Positions 1 through 8,070 of a DNA stretch of 42,301 nt are shown here, piece after piece; position 1 is the first letter of the stretch, and every line of letters starts with the position of its first letter. The DNA comes from Burkholderia sp. Ac-20365 (GTDB lineage: Bacteria > Pseudomonadota > Gammaproteobacteria > Burkholderiales > Burkholderiaceae): NCBI RefSeq assembly GCF_017104715.1, contig NZ_JAAGPI010000056.1, positions 1 to 42,301 on the forward strand, read 5' to 3'. The notes beneath the pieces are model-generated. The model ran no database searches. It saw only the letters and a program-made list of their open reading frames with translations, and was not told the origin of the DNA. A program made the translations under genes and the position numbers.

Positions 1-1377
1 CCAGGTGGCCGCGACGCGGCAGCACGCGTCGAAGGTGCCGCACCGCAAGGGCGTCAAGGCCAGCCGGCGCAACGCGGCGAGCGTCAGGAACGCGAACCGC
101 GCGAAGCACGTGAACAACGTGGCGGCCGCGAGCAGCGCGAAGGCCGGGAAGCACGCGAAGCACGTCCGGAACGCGTCGAACGCGGTCAGGAACGCACGGA
201 AACCGCAGAAGCAACGCGTGGCGAACGTCAGGAACGCCCGGAGCGCGCCGAACGTGGCGAGCGCCGTGAGCGTGGCGAACGCGGCGAGCGTCGCAAGCAG
301 CAGCCGGAAGCAGCAGAAGCACTGAGCCAGAACGAAGCACAGGCGGATGTCGCAGCACAGGCGCAAGCCAATCTGACGGGCGGCGCTACGTCCGCAGAGG
401 AAGCGCGTGATGGTGAAGAACGCCGTCGTCGCCGTCGCGGCCGTCGTGGTGGCCGTCGCGAGCGCGATGAAGAAGGCGTGAACGTCAATACGGCCGCGGA
501 TGTCGCGGAAGCGGAAGGCGAAACGGCTGTGGCAGCATCGGCGGAAGCGCCTGTGCGCACGCCGGAGCACACCGGCCGTCACGAGGCACAGCCGCAAACC
601 GTCGAGGCCGTCCAGCAGCAGCCAGCGCAAGAAGTGAAGCCGGTCGAAGTCGTCGTGGCCGCTGTCGCAACGAGCGCAGCGGTGGTCGGCGAACTGCATG
701 CATCGGCGGAAACGCCGGCGCTGGCAGTCGAGAAAGCCGAGAAGGCGGAAGCCCTCGTGCCCGCCGACCAAGCACCTGCCGTGACGCAAACGGCAGCAGC
801 CGTCGAAGCGCCCGCTGTCGTCGAGCCGCAAGCCGTTGCGCCTGTTGCTTCGACGGAAGTCGTGGCCGAAACGCCCGCGCCGGTTGAACCTGTCGCGGCT
901 GCGCCTGCTGTTGTCGAAGCGCCCGTGGCTGTCGAAACCGTGGCTGAGCCGGTCGCAGCACCCGCTGTTGAAGTGCAGCCGGTTCTGGAAACGCCCGTCG
1001 CTGCCCAGCCGGTCATCGAGCCGGTTGCACAGCCCGCCGTCGAACCGGTCGCCGAACCCGTCGTGGAAGTCGCGCAAGCGCAACCCGCGGTGGAACCTGC
1101 GCCGGCCGTCACGGAAGCAGCGCCTGTCGTCGCAGCCGCCGAGCCGCAACCCGTTCGCACGAACGGCGCAGCAGCCCATCAGTCGACGGAGTCGCTGACG
1201 ACGATGCTGGATAACGCCGGCCTCGTCTGGGTCAATACCGACTCCGACAAGCTGCGCGCCGCGCAGGAAACGGCAGCGCAAGCAGTGAAGCCCGCGCGCG
1301 TGCCGCGCGAGCGCAAGCCGCTGCCGGCGGTCGACGCGACGCCGATGCAGCAGGTCGAAACGGCCAAGCCGCAGTAA
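1..1377 (+). CDS. rne: Ribonuclease E, C-terminal part (5' end outside window)
   Basis: An open frame enters from the left edge and runs 458 codons to a TAA at 1375-1377. The visible part is the disordered C-terminal half of RNase E, which in this family binds RNA and docks degradosome partners; the catalytic S1/DNase-I-like half lies outside. About the first 160 residues are Arg/Glu/Gly/Gln-rich and end in an arginine-rich patch (RRRRRRGRRGGRR) typical of the RNA-binding segment. A long Ala/Val/Pro/Glu-rich low-complexity stretch follows. The tail contains AGLVWVNTDSDKLRAAQ, a conserved terminal block I recognise from Burkholderia RNase E. The following moaA-mobA-moeA order also fits Burkholderiaceae. 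The low-complexity DNA generates long overlapping open frames on both strands, which I regard as spurious. Confidence 0.9.
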   Translation, partial: PGGRDAAARVEGAAPQGRQGQPAQRGERQEREPREAREQRGGREQREGREAREARPERVERGQERTETAEATRGERQERPERAERGERRERGERGERRKQQPEAAEALSQNEAQADVAAQAQANLTGGATSAEEARDGEERRRRRRGRRGGRRERDEEGVNVNTAADVAEAEGETAVAASAEAPVRTPEHTGRHEAQPQTVEAVQQQPAQEVKPVEVVVAAVATSAAVVGELHASAETPALAVEKAEKAEALVPADQAPAVTQTAAAVEAPAVVEPQAVAPVASTEVVAETPAPVEPVAAAPAVVEAPVAVETVAEPVAAPAVEVQPVLETPVAAQPVIEPVAQPAVEPVAEPVVEVAQAQPAVEPAPAVTEAAPVVAAAEPQPVRTNGAAAHQSTESLTTMLDNAGLVWVNTDSDKLRAAQETAAQAVKPARVPRERKPLPAVDATPMQQVETAKPQ

Positions 1378-1390
1378 GCGGTCGCTAACT

Positions 1391-1415
1391 TCGCCCGGGC
1401 TGTTGTGCCGGGCGA
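1391..1415 (+). other. Hairpin downstream of rne
   Basis: Perfect 8-bp stem TCGCCCGG / CCGGGCGA with a 9-base loop, between the rne stop and the main terminator. It has no T tract of its own. It may protect the rne 3' end or assist termination (inference). Confidence 0.4.
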
Positions 1416-1420
1416 TCCAG

Positions 1421-1447
1421 AAAGCCCGCCCCAAAGGCGGGCTTTTT
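1421..1447 (+). terminator. Rho-independent terminator of rne
   Basis: Stem AAAGCCCGCC / GGCGGGCTTT with a short loop, running into a T run at 1443-1447. It lies 44 bases after the rne stop and separates rne from moaA. Confidence 0.88.
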
Positions 1448-1507
1448 GCTATTTATGACATAGAAGCACCGCGCGTTCGCCCTACTGTGATGCCGAAGTG
1501 CTTCCGC

Positions 1508-1513
1508 TAGAAT
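1508..1513 (+). promoter_or_regulatory. Possible -10 box of the moaA promoter
   Basis: TAGAAT lies 28 bases before the moaA start, downstream of the rne terminator, where a new promoter is required. The matching -35 region (about 1485-1491) is poor, so the assignment is tentative. Confidence 0.35.
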
Positions 1514-1540
1514 GAAGTCTGATATCCCAAATATGTCATC

Positions 1541-2653
1541 ATGTCCCGACGCATCATCCCTGTTGCCGACGTCAGCGCTGTGCCCGAGGTCTCCGGTCCT
1601 GTCCGGGCGCCGCGCGGCGAGCTGACCGATACGCTGTCGCGCCCGCTGCGCGATCTGCGCATCTCGGTTACGGATCGTTGCAACTTCCGGTGCGTCTACT
1701 GCATGCCACGCGCGGTGTTCGACAAGGATTACTCTTTCCTGCCACACAGTGCGCTGCTGACATTCGAGGAAATCGAGCGGATCGCGGCGATCTTCGTCGC
1801 GCATGGCGTCGAGAAAATCCGTCTGACGGGCGGCGAACCGCTGTTGCGCAAGAACCTCGAATTCCTGATCGAGCGGCTCGCGCGGATGAAGACGGCCGCG
1901 GGCAAGCCGCTCGACCTGACCCTCACCACCAATGGCTCGCTGCTCGCGCGCAAGGCGCGTAGCCTGAAGGACGCGGGCCTGAACCGCGTGACCGTAAGCC
2001 TGGACGCGCTCGACGATGCGCTATTTCGCCGCATGAACGACGCCGATTTCGCGGTGCGCGATGTGCTCGACGGCATCGAAGTCGCGCAGTCCATCGGTCT
2101 TGCGCCGCTGAAGGTCAACATGGTCGTCAAGCGCGGTACGAACGACAGCGAGATCGTGCCGATGGCGCGGCACTTCAGGGGCTCGGGCGTGGCGCTGCGG
2201 TTCATCGAATACATGGACGTCGGCACGTCGAACGGCTGGAACATGACGGAAGTGCTGCCGTCGGCGGATGTGGTCGCGCGTATCAGCGAGCACTTTCCGC
2301 TTGTGCCGCTCGAAGCGCACAGCGCCGCCGAAACCGCGCAACGTTGGGGCTACGCGGACGGCAGCGGCGAAGTCGGCGTGATCTCCAGCGTGACGCGCGC
2401 GTTCTGCGGCGATTGCACGCGCGCACGGCTGTCGACGGAAGGCAAGGTGTATCTGTGCCTGTTCGCGTCGGCGGGCCACGATCTGCGCGCGCTCGTACGC
2501 AACGGCACGAGCGACGAAGGTATCGCCACCGCCATCGCCAATATCTGGCATGCGCGCGGCGACCGTTACTCGCAGCTGCGCGGCAGCGCGAGCGCGGCAT
2601 CGAAGGCGGCGCGCGAAGAGCGGCGCGTCGAGATGTCGTACATCGGCGGCTGA
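1541..2653 (+). CDS. moaA: GTP 3',8-cyclase MoaA (molybdenum cofactor biosynthesis)
   Basis: Radical-SAM enzyme that, with MoaC, converts GTP to cyclic pyranopterin monophosphate, the first step of molybdopterin synthesis. The 370-residue product has the N-terminal [4Fe-4S] motif CNFRCVYC (Cys47, Cys51, Cys54), the SAM-binding GGEP element (RLTGGEPLLRKN), and the C-terminal second-cluster signature FCGDCTRARLS followed by a third Cys in VYLCLF. It ends in YIGG; the terminal Gly-Gly is conserved and functionally important in MoaA. The length is slightly above the usual 330-340 because of a roughly 30-residue N-terminal extension. It is followed after 12 bases by mobA and then moeA, so the three probably form an operon. 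No molybdenum cofactor riboswitch was seen upstream. Confidence 0.96.
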   Translation: MSRRIIPVADVSAVPEVSGPVRAPRGELTDTLSRPLRDLRISVTDRCNFRCVYCMPRAVFDKDYSFLPHSALLTFEEIERIAAIFVAHGVEKIRLTGGEPLLRKNLEFLIERLARMKTAAGKPLDLTLTTNGSLLARKARSLKDAGLNRVTVSLDALDDALFRRMNDADFAVRDVLDGIEVAQSIGLAPLKVNMVVKRGTNDSEIVPMARHFRGSGVALRFIEYMDVGTSNGWNMTEVLPSADVVARISEHFPLVPLEAHSAAETAQRWGYADGSGEVGVISSVTRAFCGDCTRARLSTEGKVYLCLFASAGHDLRALVRNGTSDEGIATAIANIWHARGDRYSQLRGSASAASKAAREERRVEMSYIGG

Positions 2654-2665
2654 GGCCGTCTTTCC

Positions 2666-3280
2666 ATGACCATTTCTCGCGAATCGATCACCGGCCTGTT
2701 GCTTGCCGGCGGACGCGGCATGCGCATGGGCGGCGCCGACAAGGGTTTGCAGACGCTACACGGCGAGCCGCTCGCACTGCACGTGATGCGGCGACTCTCG
2801 CCGCAAACCGGGCCGCTCCTGATCAGCGCGAACCGCCACGTCGAGCGTTACGCAGACCTGGGCGCGCCCTTTCACGCAACGGTCATCTCCGACACGCTGC
2901 CCGATTTTCCCGGTCCGCTCGCCGGCCTGCTCGCGGGTCTGCGTACAGCGCGCACGCCGTTCGTGCTGTCCGCGCCCTGCGACACGCCCGGCTTTCCGGC
3001 CGATCTCGCCGATCGCCTCGCGACCGCCCTGGAAGCCAACGACGGCAGCATCGCGACCGTCACGACGACAGACTCCCAGGGCGAAACGTCGATTCACCCC
3101 GTTTTCGCACTCGTGCGCACGTCGCTGGCCGATGATCTTGAAGGCTTTCTGCAAGCGGGCGAGCGCAAGGTACGCACGTGGTACGCACGCCACAAGGCGG
3201 TTGAAGTCGCCTTTCCGGACGAGCGCACGTTTTACAATATCAATTCATTGCAGGAACTTGCCGACCTCGAACGACGCTGA
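2666..3280 (+). CDS. mobA: Molybdenum cofactor guanylyltransferase MobA
   Basis: Transfers GMP from GTP to Mo-molybdopterin, forming the guanine dinucleotide cofactor used by DMSO-reductase-family enzymes such as nitrate reductase and formate dehydrogenase. At 204 residues it has normal length. The nucleotide-binding N-terminus LLAGGRGMRMGGADKGLQ (residues 11-28) is the diagnostic G-G-x-[SG]-x-R-M-G-x-x-K loop, and a CDTPGFP segment follows where metal binding is expected. It lies 12 bases after moaA and is followed by moeA after 93 bases. Confidence 0.95.
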   Translation: MTISRESITGLLLAGGRGMRMGGADKGLQTLHGEPLALHVMRRLSPQTGPLLISANRHVERYADLGAPFHATVISDTLPDFPGPLAGLLAGLRTARTPFVLSAPCDTPGFPADLADRLATALEANDGSIATVTTTDSQGETSIHPVFALVRTSLADDLEGFLQAGERKVRTWYARHKAVEVAFPDERTFYNINSLQELADLERR

Positions 3281-3373
3281 CACGAGGCTGAGCAGGTTTG
3301 ACATCCGCTGCCGCCATTTGCCGCGGTCGCCCGGCCGCCGCAGCACTGCATCCCGTCGCGACGCTCCCCTTTC

Positions 3374-4669
3374 ATGACCACGCTGAACGAAACCTCGAGT
3401 TGCGTCGCACAGTACGACGCCCAAGCCATGCCGGTGTCCGCCGCGCAGGCCATCGTGCGCGAATGGGCGACGCCTGTGACGACCGTCGAGCGCGTCCATC
3501 TGCGCGACGCGCTCAATCGCGTGCTCGCGCAGGACATCGTGTCGCCCATCGACGTACCCGCGCACGACAACTCGGCGATGGACGGCTATGCGTTCTCCGG
3601 CGCAGCGCTCGAAGGTCAGGCGGGCGACATCGCGCTGAACGTCGCAGGCAAGGCATTCGCGGGACATCCGTTCTCGGGACATATCGACACCACGCAATGC
3701 GTGCGCGTGATGACCGGCGCGACGATGCCCGCAGGCTGTGACACCGTCGTACCGCAGGAAGCCGTCACGCGTGAAGGCGACACGATCCGCTTCGCCGCCG
3801 CGCCGCTGAGCACGGGCGCAAACCGCCGGCTCGCCGGCGAAGACCTCGCGCGCGGTGCGGTCGCACTGAAGACGGGCCGCATCGTGCGCGCGTCGGATCT
3901 CGGGCTGCTGGCTTCGCTGGGCATTGGCGAAGTGTCGGTACGCCGCCGTCTGCGTGTCGCGTTTTTCTCGACGGGCGACGAACTGCGCTCGATCGGCGAG
4001 CCGCTCGATCCCGGCTGCGTCTACGACAGCAACCGTTACACATTATTCGCGATGCTCAGGCGCCTCGACGTCGACCCAATCGATCTCGGTGTAGTCCGCG
4101 ACGAACCCGCCGCACTCGAAGAAGCATTGCGAACGGCTGCGTCGAGCGCGGATGTCGTGATAACCTCCGGCGGCGTTTCAGTCGGCGAAGCCGATCTGAC
4201 GAAGCAGATGCTGCGCATGCTCGGCGACGTTGCGCACTGGAGTCTCGCGATGCGGCCTGGCCGCCCGCTGGCTTTCGGGCGCATCTGGTCGGGCGGCAAG
4301 CCGGGCGCGGGCGAACCGGCTATCTTTTTCGGGCTGCCGGGCAATCCTGTCGCGGTGATGGCGGCGTTCTACCAGATCGTGCGCGAAGTGCTGTTGCGGA
4401 TGTCGGGCGCGACCACGCACGCCGTGCCGCTGATCCGCGCAGCCTGCATCGACACGATCCGCAAGCGGCCCGGCCGCACGGAATTCCAGCGCGGCGTTGC
4501 GCAGCGCGACGCACAAGGCGCATGGCACGTCACACCGACGGGCTCGCAAGGCTCGGGCGTGCTCAGTTCGATGAGCGAAGCGAATTGCTTCATCGTGCTC
4601 GCCCATGAACAGGGCGACCTCGATTCCGGCGACGCCGTCGACATCATGCTGTTCGACGGCCTCATCTGA
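3374..4669 (+). CDS. moeA: Molybdopterin molybdenumtransferase MoeA
   Basis: Inserts molybdate into adenylylated molybdopterin, completing Mo-cofactor synthesis. The 431-residue product carries family landmarks in order: NSAMDGYA (residues 66-73), RVMTGATMPAGCDTVV, STGDELRS, VYDSNRYTL, the Asp/Gly-rich TSGGVSVGEADLT, MRPGRPLAFG, and FGLPGNPVAVM in the MoCF domain. A C-terminal domain of about 80 residues follows. A tail of moaA-mobA-moeA without moaC, moaD or moaE means the remaining pathway genes are elsewhere. Confidence 0.95.
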   Translation: MTTLNETSSCVAQYDAQAMPVSAAQAIVREWATPVTTVERVHLRDALNRVLAQDIVSPIDVPAHDNSAMDGYAFSGAALEGQAGDIALNVAGKAFAGHPFSGHIDTTQCVRVMTGATMPAGCDTVVPQEAVTREGDTIRFAAAPLSTGANRRLAGEDLARGAVALKTGRIVRASDLGLLASLGIGEVSVRRRLRVAFFSTGDELRSIGEPLDPGCVYDSNRYTLFAMLRRLDVDPIDLGVVRDEPAALEEALRTAASSADVVITSGGVSVGEADLTKQMLRMLGDVAHWSLAMRPGRPLAFGRIWSGGKPGAGEPAIFFGLPGNPVAVMAAFYQIVREVLLRMSGATTHAVPLIRAACIDTIRKRPGRTEFQRGVAQRDAQGAWHVTPTGSQGSGVLSSMSEANCFIVLAHEQGDLDSGDAVDIMLFDGLI

Positions 4670-4726
4670 TCACGCGCGGGCCGGCAGTTTTCACGCATTC
4701 CACTACGACATACGGGTTTGACTTAC

Positions 4727-5002
4727 ATGAAAAAACAGATCTCGTTCATTGCACCGGGGCAAACGGCAAAGGCACTGATCCTCGTGTATCTGACGTTCAG
4801 CGTGCCGATCGTGCTGCTCGGCGTGCTGGTCGCCTTCATCCGTTATGGGTCGGTGGAGCTGTCGACGGTGTTCAGCGCGCTGCTGCTCAACGCGATTCTC
4901 GGCTTCATCCTGCTGTGGATTGCATGTCACGCGTACAACTGGGTCGCGTCACGCTTCGGCGGCATCGAGATCCAGTTGAGCGACGTACCGGAGGAAGCGT
5001 AA
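4727..5002 (+). CDS. Small two-helix membrane protein, DUF3566-like
   Basis: Predicted 91-residue inner-membrane protein. I chose the ATG at 4727 (MKKQISFIAPGQ) over an in-frame TTG at 4718. There are two hydrophobic segments, around residues 16-38 (ILVYLTFSVPIVLLGVLVAF) and 49-68 (VFSALLLNAILGFILLWIAC), then a short cytoplasmic-type tail with YNWVASRFGGIEIQL. The arrangement of the second helix followed by YN-x(6)-GGIE resembles the DUF3566 transmembrane domain, a resemblance I cannot verify. The stop overlaps the next start (TAATG), so it is probably translationally coupled to the acetyltransferase. Function unknown. Confidence 0.75.
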   Translation: MKKQISFIAPGQTAKALILVYLTFSVPIVLLGVLVAFIRYGSVELSTVFSALLLNAILGFILLWIACHAYNWVASRFGGIEIQLSDVPEEA

Positions 5003-5487
5003 TGTCGGCAACGATTCGCGCGGCCAGGTCTGAAGACGTCGGCCCGATGCTCGCGTTGATGTACGAACTGGCCGAGTTCGAAAAGCTCACGCATCTGTTC
5101 ATCGCGACGGAAGACGGTGTGCGCGATGCGCTGTTCGGCGCGCGGCCTTCGGCAGAAGCGATCGTCGCGGAGCGCGACGGCAAGATGATCGGCTACGCGC
5201 TGTTCTTCCACAACTATTCGACGTTCCTCGGCCGGCGCGGTTTGTATCTCGAAGACCTGTACGTGCAGCCCACCGAGCGCGGCACGGGACTCGGCTCGAA
5301 GATGCTGCGCTATCTGGCGGCGCTGGCCGTCGAGCGGCAATGCGGCCGTTTCGAATGGTCGGTGCTGGACTGGAATCAGCCGGCCATCGATTTCTATCAG
5401 AAGATGGGCGCGACTGTGTTGCCGGACTGGCGCATCGTGCGCATCACGGGCGACGCATTGGATCAACTGGCTGCGAGCGCTAGCTGA
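5002..5487 (+). CDS. GNAT-family N-acetyltransferase (diamine/thialysine acetyltransferase-like)
   Basis: 161-residue GNAT protein that transfers an acetyl group from acetyl-CoA to a small-molecule amine. The start at 5002 is preceded by GGAGGA at about 4990-4995 and overlaps the upstream stop. The N-terminus SATIRAARSEDVGPMLALMYELAEFEKL and the acetyl-CoA loop LYVQPTERGTGLGSKML (R-x-x-G-x-G) are visible, followed by SVLDWNQPAIDFYQKMGA, the usual beta5/alpha4 segment. The ELAEFEKL start and the DWN-x-PAI-x-FY block resemble the SSAT/SAT2 group (spermidine or thialysine acetyltransferases), but the substrate cannot be fixed from sequence. Confidence 0.88.
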   Translation: MSATIRAARSEDVGPMLALMYELAEFEKLTHLFIATEDGVRDALFGARPSAEAIVAERDGKMIGYALFFHNYSTFLGRRGLYLEDLYVQPTERGTGLGSKMLRYLAALAVERQCGRFEWSVLDWNQPAIDFYQKMGATVLPDWRIVRITGDALDQLAASAS

Positions 5488-5512
5488 TCTTTGATCGACT
5501 CCGCGCCGCACT

Positions 5513-5542
5513 GGCGAGACGCATAACGATTCGCGTCTCGCC
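5513..5542. terminator. Hairpin between convergent acetyltransferase and rmuC
   Basis: Perfect 10-bp stem GGCGAGACGC / GCGTCTCGCC with a 10-base loop, between two convergent genes. No clear T tract on either side, so intrinsic termination is uncertain, although the location fits a shared terminator. Confidence 0.5.
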
Positions 5543-5545
5543 TCC

Positions 5546-7030
5546 TCAACCTTCCTCCGAATCCGCTCCCGATAGCGAATCCCCGAGCAAGCCGGCCGCC
5601 CGCTCTTCCGGCAACGCCTCGACATCGCGCAACTTGCGGTTCATCTGCCGTGTACGCACTTCCGCTGCTTCGATCGAGCGCGTGACCGTTTCGAGTTGCG
5701 ACTTGGTCTTCGCGAGCACATCGCCGAATTTGCCGAATTCCGTCTTCACCGCGCCGAGCACCTGCCACACTTCGCTCGAACGTTTCTCAATGGCGAGCGT
5801 GCGGAAACCCATCTGCAGACTGTTGAGCAAGGCCGTCAACGTCGTCGGGCCCGCGATCGTCACACGGTAGTCGCGCTGCAAAAGATCCGTCAAACCGGGA
5901 CGACGCAGAATTTCGGCGTACAACCCTTCCGTCGGCAGGAACAGAAGAGCGAAGTCCGTCGTGTGCGGCGGTGACACGTACTTTTCGGCAATCGTCTTTG
6001 CTTCCGCGCGAATCCGGCCTTCGAGCGCGCGTGACGCATCTTCAACCGCAACGGGATCGGCGCGTTCCTGTGCTTCTAACAGGCGCTCGTAGTCTTCACG
6101 CGGAAATTTCGCGTCGATGGGCAGCCAGACCGGCGTCGCCGCAGCATCGGGAGAAGGCTGACGTCCAGGCAGCTTGATGGCGAACTCGACGCGATCGTTG
6201 CTCTTCGGAATCGTCGACACATTCTTCGCGTACTGGTCGGACGTCAGGATCTGCTCGAGCAACGCCTCGAGTTGCACTTCGCCCCACGTGCCGCGTGTCT
6301 TGACGTTGGTCAGGACCTTCTTGAGATCGCCGACGCCCGCCGCCAGCGTCTGCATTTCGCCGAGACCGCGATGCACCTGCTCGAGACGGTCGGACACGAG
6401 CTTGAACGATTCGCCGAGCCGTTGTTCAAGCGTCGCGTGCAGCTTTTCGTCGACCGTGCGGCGCATTTCTTCGAGCTTGGTCGCGTTGTTCGCTTCGATG
6501 TCTTTCAGACGCTGCTCAATGGTCGCGCGCACTTCCGCGAAACGACGATCGTTGGCTTCCGTCACCTGCGCCAGTTGCTGCTGCAAGGTCTCGCCGAAAC
6601 GCTTCAGCGTCATGCCCTGCTCGTCGCGCGCCTGTTGCGCCTGCTGTTGCAGGCTCTGGCGCACGGCGTCGAGTTGCTGCGCATTGGTGTCGGTGAGCTT
6701 GACGAGCTGCTGCGCGAAGCCGTCAATCTTCCCCGCCTGCACGGTCGTCATGCTCGTGAACTGCGACGCGAGCGTCTGCTGGAACTGCGAGAAGCCCCCG
6801 CTCAGTTCCGTGCGCGACACACGCGCGGTTTCGGAGATTTCACCCCGCAACTCGCGTTCGAGCCGCTCGTACTCGCGCGTCTGCGCGAGCGCGGCGGCTT
6901 CCAGACGCTCACCCAGTTCGTCGAACAGCATCAGTTGCTGCGCGCCGCTATTGCCGCGCATCAGCATCACTAGCGCAATCACCAATCCAACGGCCAGTAC
7001 CGCGACGGCCGCGATCAACACCATGGTCAT
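5546..7030 (-). CDS. rmuC: DNA recombination protein RmuC
   Basis: 494-residue RmuC-family protein. Members limit recombination at inverted repeats and contain a PD-(D/E)XK-like nuclease fold. There is an N-terminal transmembrane helix (residues 3-24, VLIAAVAVLAVGLVIALVML), then about 200 residues of Gln/Glu-rich coiled coil, then the conserved domain with TRGTWGEVQLEALLEQIL, LPIDAKFPREDYERLL, and FLPTEGLYAEIL. The C-terminus again shows coiled coil. Its ATG overlaps the stop of the upstream dehydrogenase gene (ATGA), so the two are likely co-transcribed. The start at 7030 has AAAGG seven bases upstream; a second in-frame Met follows two codons later. Confidence 0.93.
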   Translation of the reverse strand: MTMVLIAAVAVLAVGLVIALVMLMRGNSGAQQLMLFDELGERLEAAALAQTREYERLERELRGEISETARVSRTELSGGFSQFQQTLASQFTSMTTVQAGKIDGFAQQLVKLTDTNAQQLDAVRQSLQQQAQQARDEQGMTLKRFGETLQQQLAQVTEANDRRFAEVRATIEQRLKDIEANNATKLEEMRRTVDEKLHATLEQRLGESFKLVSDRLEQVHRGLGEMQTLAAGVGDLKKVLTNVKTRGTWGEVQLEALLEQILTSDQYAKNVSTIPKSNDRVEFAIKLPGRQPSPDAAATPVWLPIDAKFPREDYERLLEAQERADPVAVEDASRALEGRIRAEAKTIAEKYVSPPHTTDFALLFLPTEGLYAEILRRPGLTDLLQRDYRVTIAGPTTLTALLNSLQMGFRTLAIEKRSSEVWQVLGAVKTEFGKFGDVLAKTKSQLETVTRSIEAAEVRTRQMNRKLRDVEALPEERAAGLLGDSLSGADSEEG

Positions 7031-8016
7031 GAACGTGCCTTTCCGATCACATCAGGGTTGATCGGATTCGGCGGACGTCCCGCGCGTGGCCCCTCGCCCA
7101 GCGCGGCGATCAGGTTGTCGGCTGCGAGATTGGCCATCGCGCGACGGGTCGCTTCCGTCGCGCTCGCAATATGCGGCGTCAGCACGACATTCGGCACGGT
7201 GAGCAGCGCCGGATTCAGCTTCGGCTCGCCCTCGAATACGTCGAGGCCCGCTGCCGCGATGCGCTTGTCGCGCAGCGCGTCGGCAAGCGCCGCGTCGTCG
7301 ACGATACCGCCGCGCGCGATGTTCGTGAGCGTCGCCGTCGGCTTCATCAACGCGAGCTCCGCTGCGCCGATGGTGTGATGGTTTTCCGCTGTATACGGCA
7401 GCACGAGCACGACGTGATCGGCACGACGCAGCAGATCCTGTTTCGACACATACGTTGCGTTCAGTTCGGATTCGATCTCCGGCGCGACGCGCGAGCGGTT
7501 GTGATAGATCACGTTCATGTTGAAGCCGCGCGCACGGCGCGCAAGCGACTGCCCGATACGGCCCATGCCGATCACACCGAGCGTCGAGCCATACAGGTCC
7601 GAGCCGAGAAAGCCGTCGTACGACCACTTTTCCCACTTGCCAGCGCGCAGCCAGTGCTCCGATTCGGCGATACGGCGGGCAGCGGCCATCATCAACGCCC
7701 AGCCGAAGTCCGCCGTCGATTCGTTCAGCACATCAGGCGTATTCGTGCCGAGCACATTCGACGCGTTGAACGCAGCCATGTCGAAGTTGTTGTAGCCGAC
7801 AGCCATGTTCGACACCACGCGCAGACGCGGCGCAGCGGCGAGCACGGAAGCGTCGATCGCGTCGCCCGCCGTCAGCGCGCCGTCCTTGTCGGCGAGCCGG
7901 CGCTTGAGTTCGTCGGCGGGCAGCACATCGCCGTTATGCCAGTCGACTTCGAAATGCTGCTTGAGGCGCTCGATCACATCCGGAAAGATAGGACGCGCAA
8001 CCAGGACCTTTTGCAT
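7027..8016 (-). CDS. D-isomer-specific 2-hydroxyacid dehydrogenase (glyoxylate/hydroxypyruvate reductase-like)
   Basis: 329-residue NAD(P)-dependent oxidoreductase that reduces 2-keto acids such as glyoxylate, hydroxypyruvate or 2-ketogluconate to D-hydroxy acids. The dinucleotide loop is GVIGMGRIGQSLARRARGF. Catalytic residues are placed as in GhrB/GyaR enzymes: Arg in NIARGGIVDD, Glu in LDVFEGEP, and His in LTPHIASAT. The N-terminal substrate loop VVSNMAVGYNNFD is also typical. I chose the ATG at 8016 because GGAG lies seven bases before it; an ATG two codons upstream is too close to that site. The downstream overlap with rmuC suggests an operon. Confidence 0.9.
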   Translation of the reverse strand: MQKVLVARPIFPDVIERLKQHFEVDWHNGDVLPADELKRRLADKDGALTAGDAIDASVLAAAPRLRVVSNMAVGYNNFDMAAFNASNVLGTNTPDVLNESTADFGWALMMAAARRIAESEHWLRAGKWEKWSYDGFLGSDLYGSTLGVIGMGRIGQSLARRARGFNMNVIYHNRSRVAPEIESELNATYVSKQDLLRRADHVVLVLPYTAENHHTIGAAELALMKPTATLTNIARGGIVDDAALADALRDKRIAAAGLDVFEGEPKLNPALLTVPNVVLTPHIASATEATRRAMANLAADNLIAALGEGPRAGRPPNPINPDVIGKARS

Positions 8017-8070
8017 TGTCATTCTCCGAGTATCAGGCCGCGGCGCGCGCTCACCGGCGCACGCGCGGCA

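Noticed and set aside
478..1198. Long open frames on both strands overlapping the rne tail
   Set aside because: They arise from Ala/Val/Pro-rich, high-GC low-complexity coding DNA; only the frame entering from the left edge gives the RNase E terminal block.
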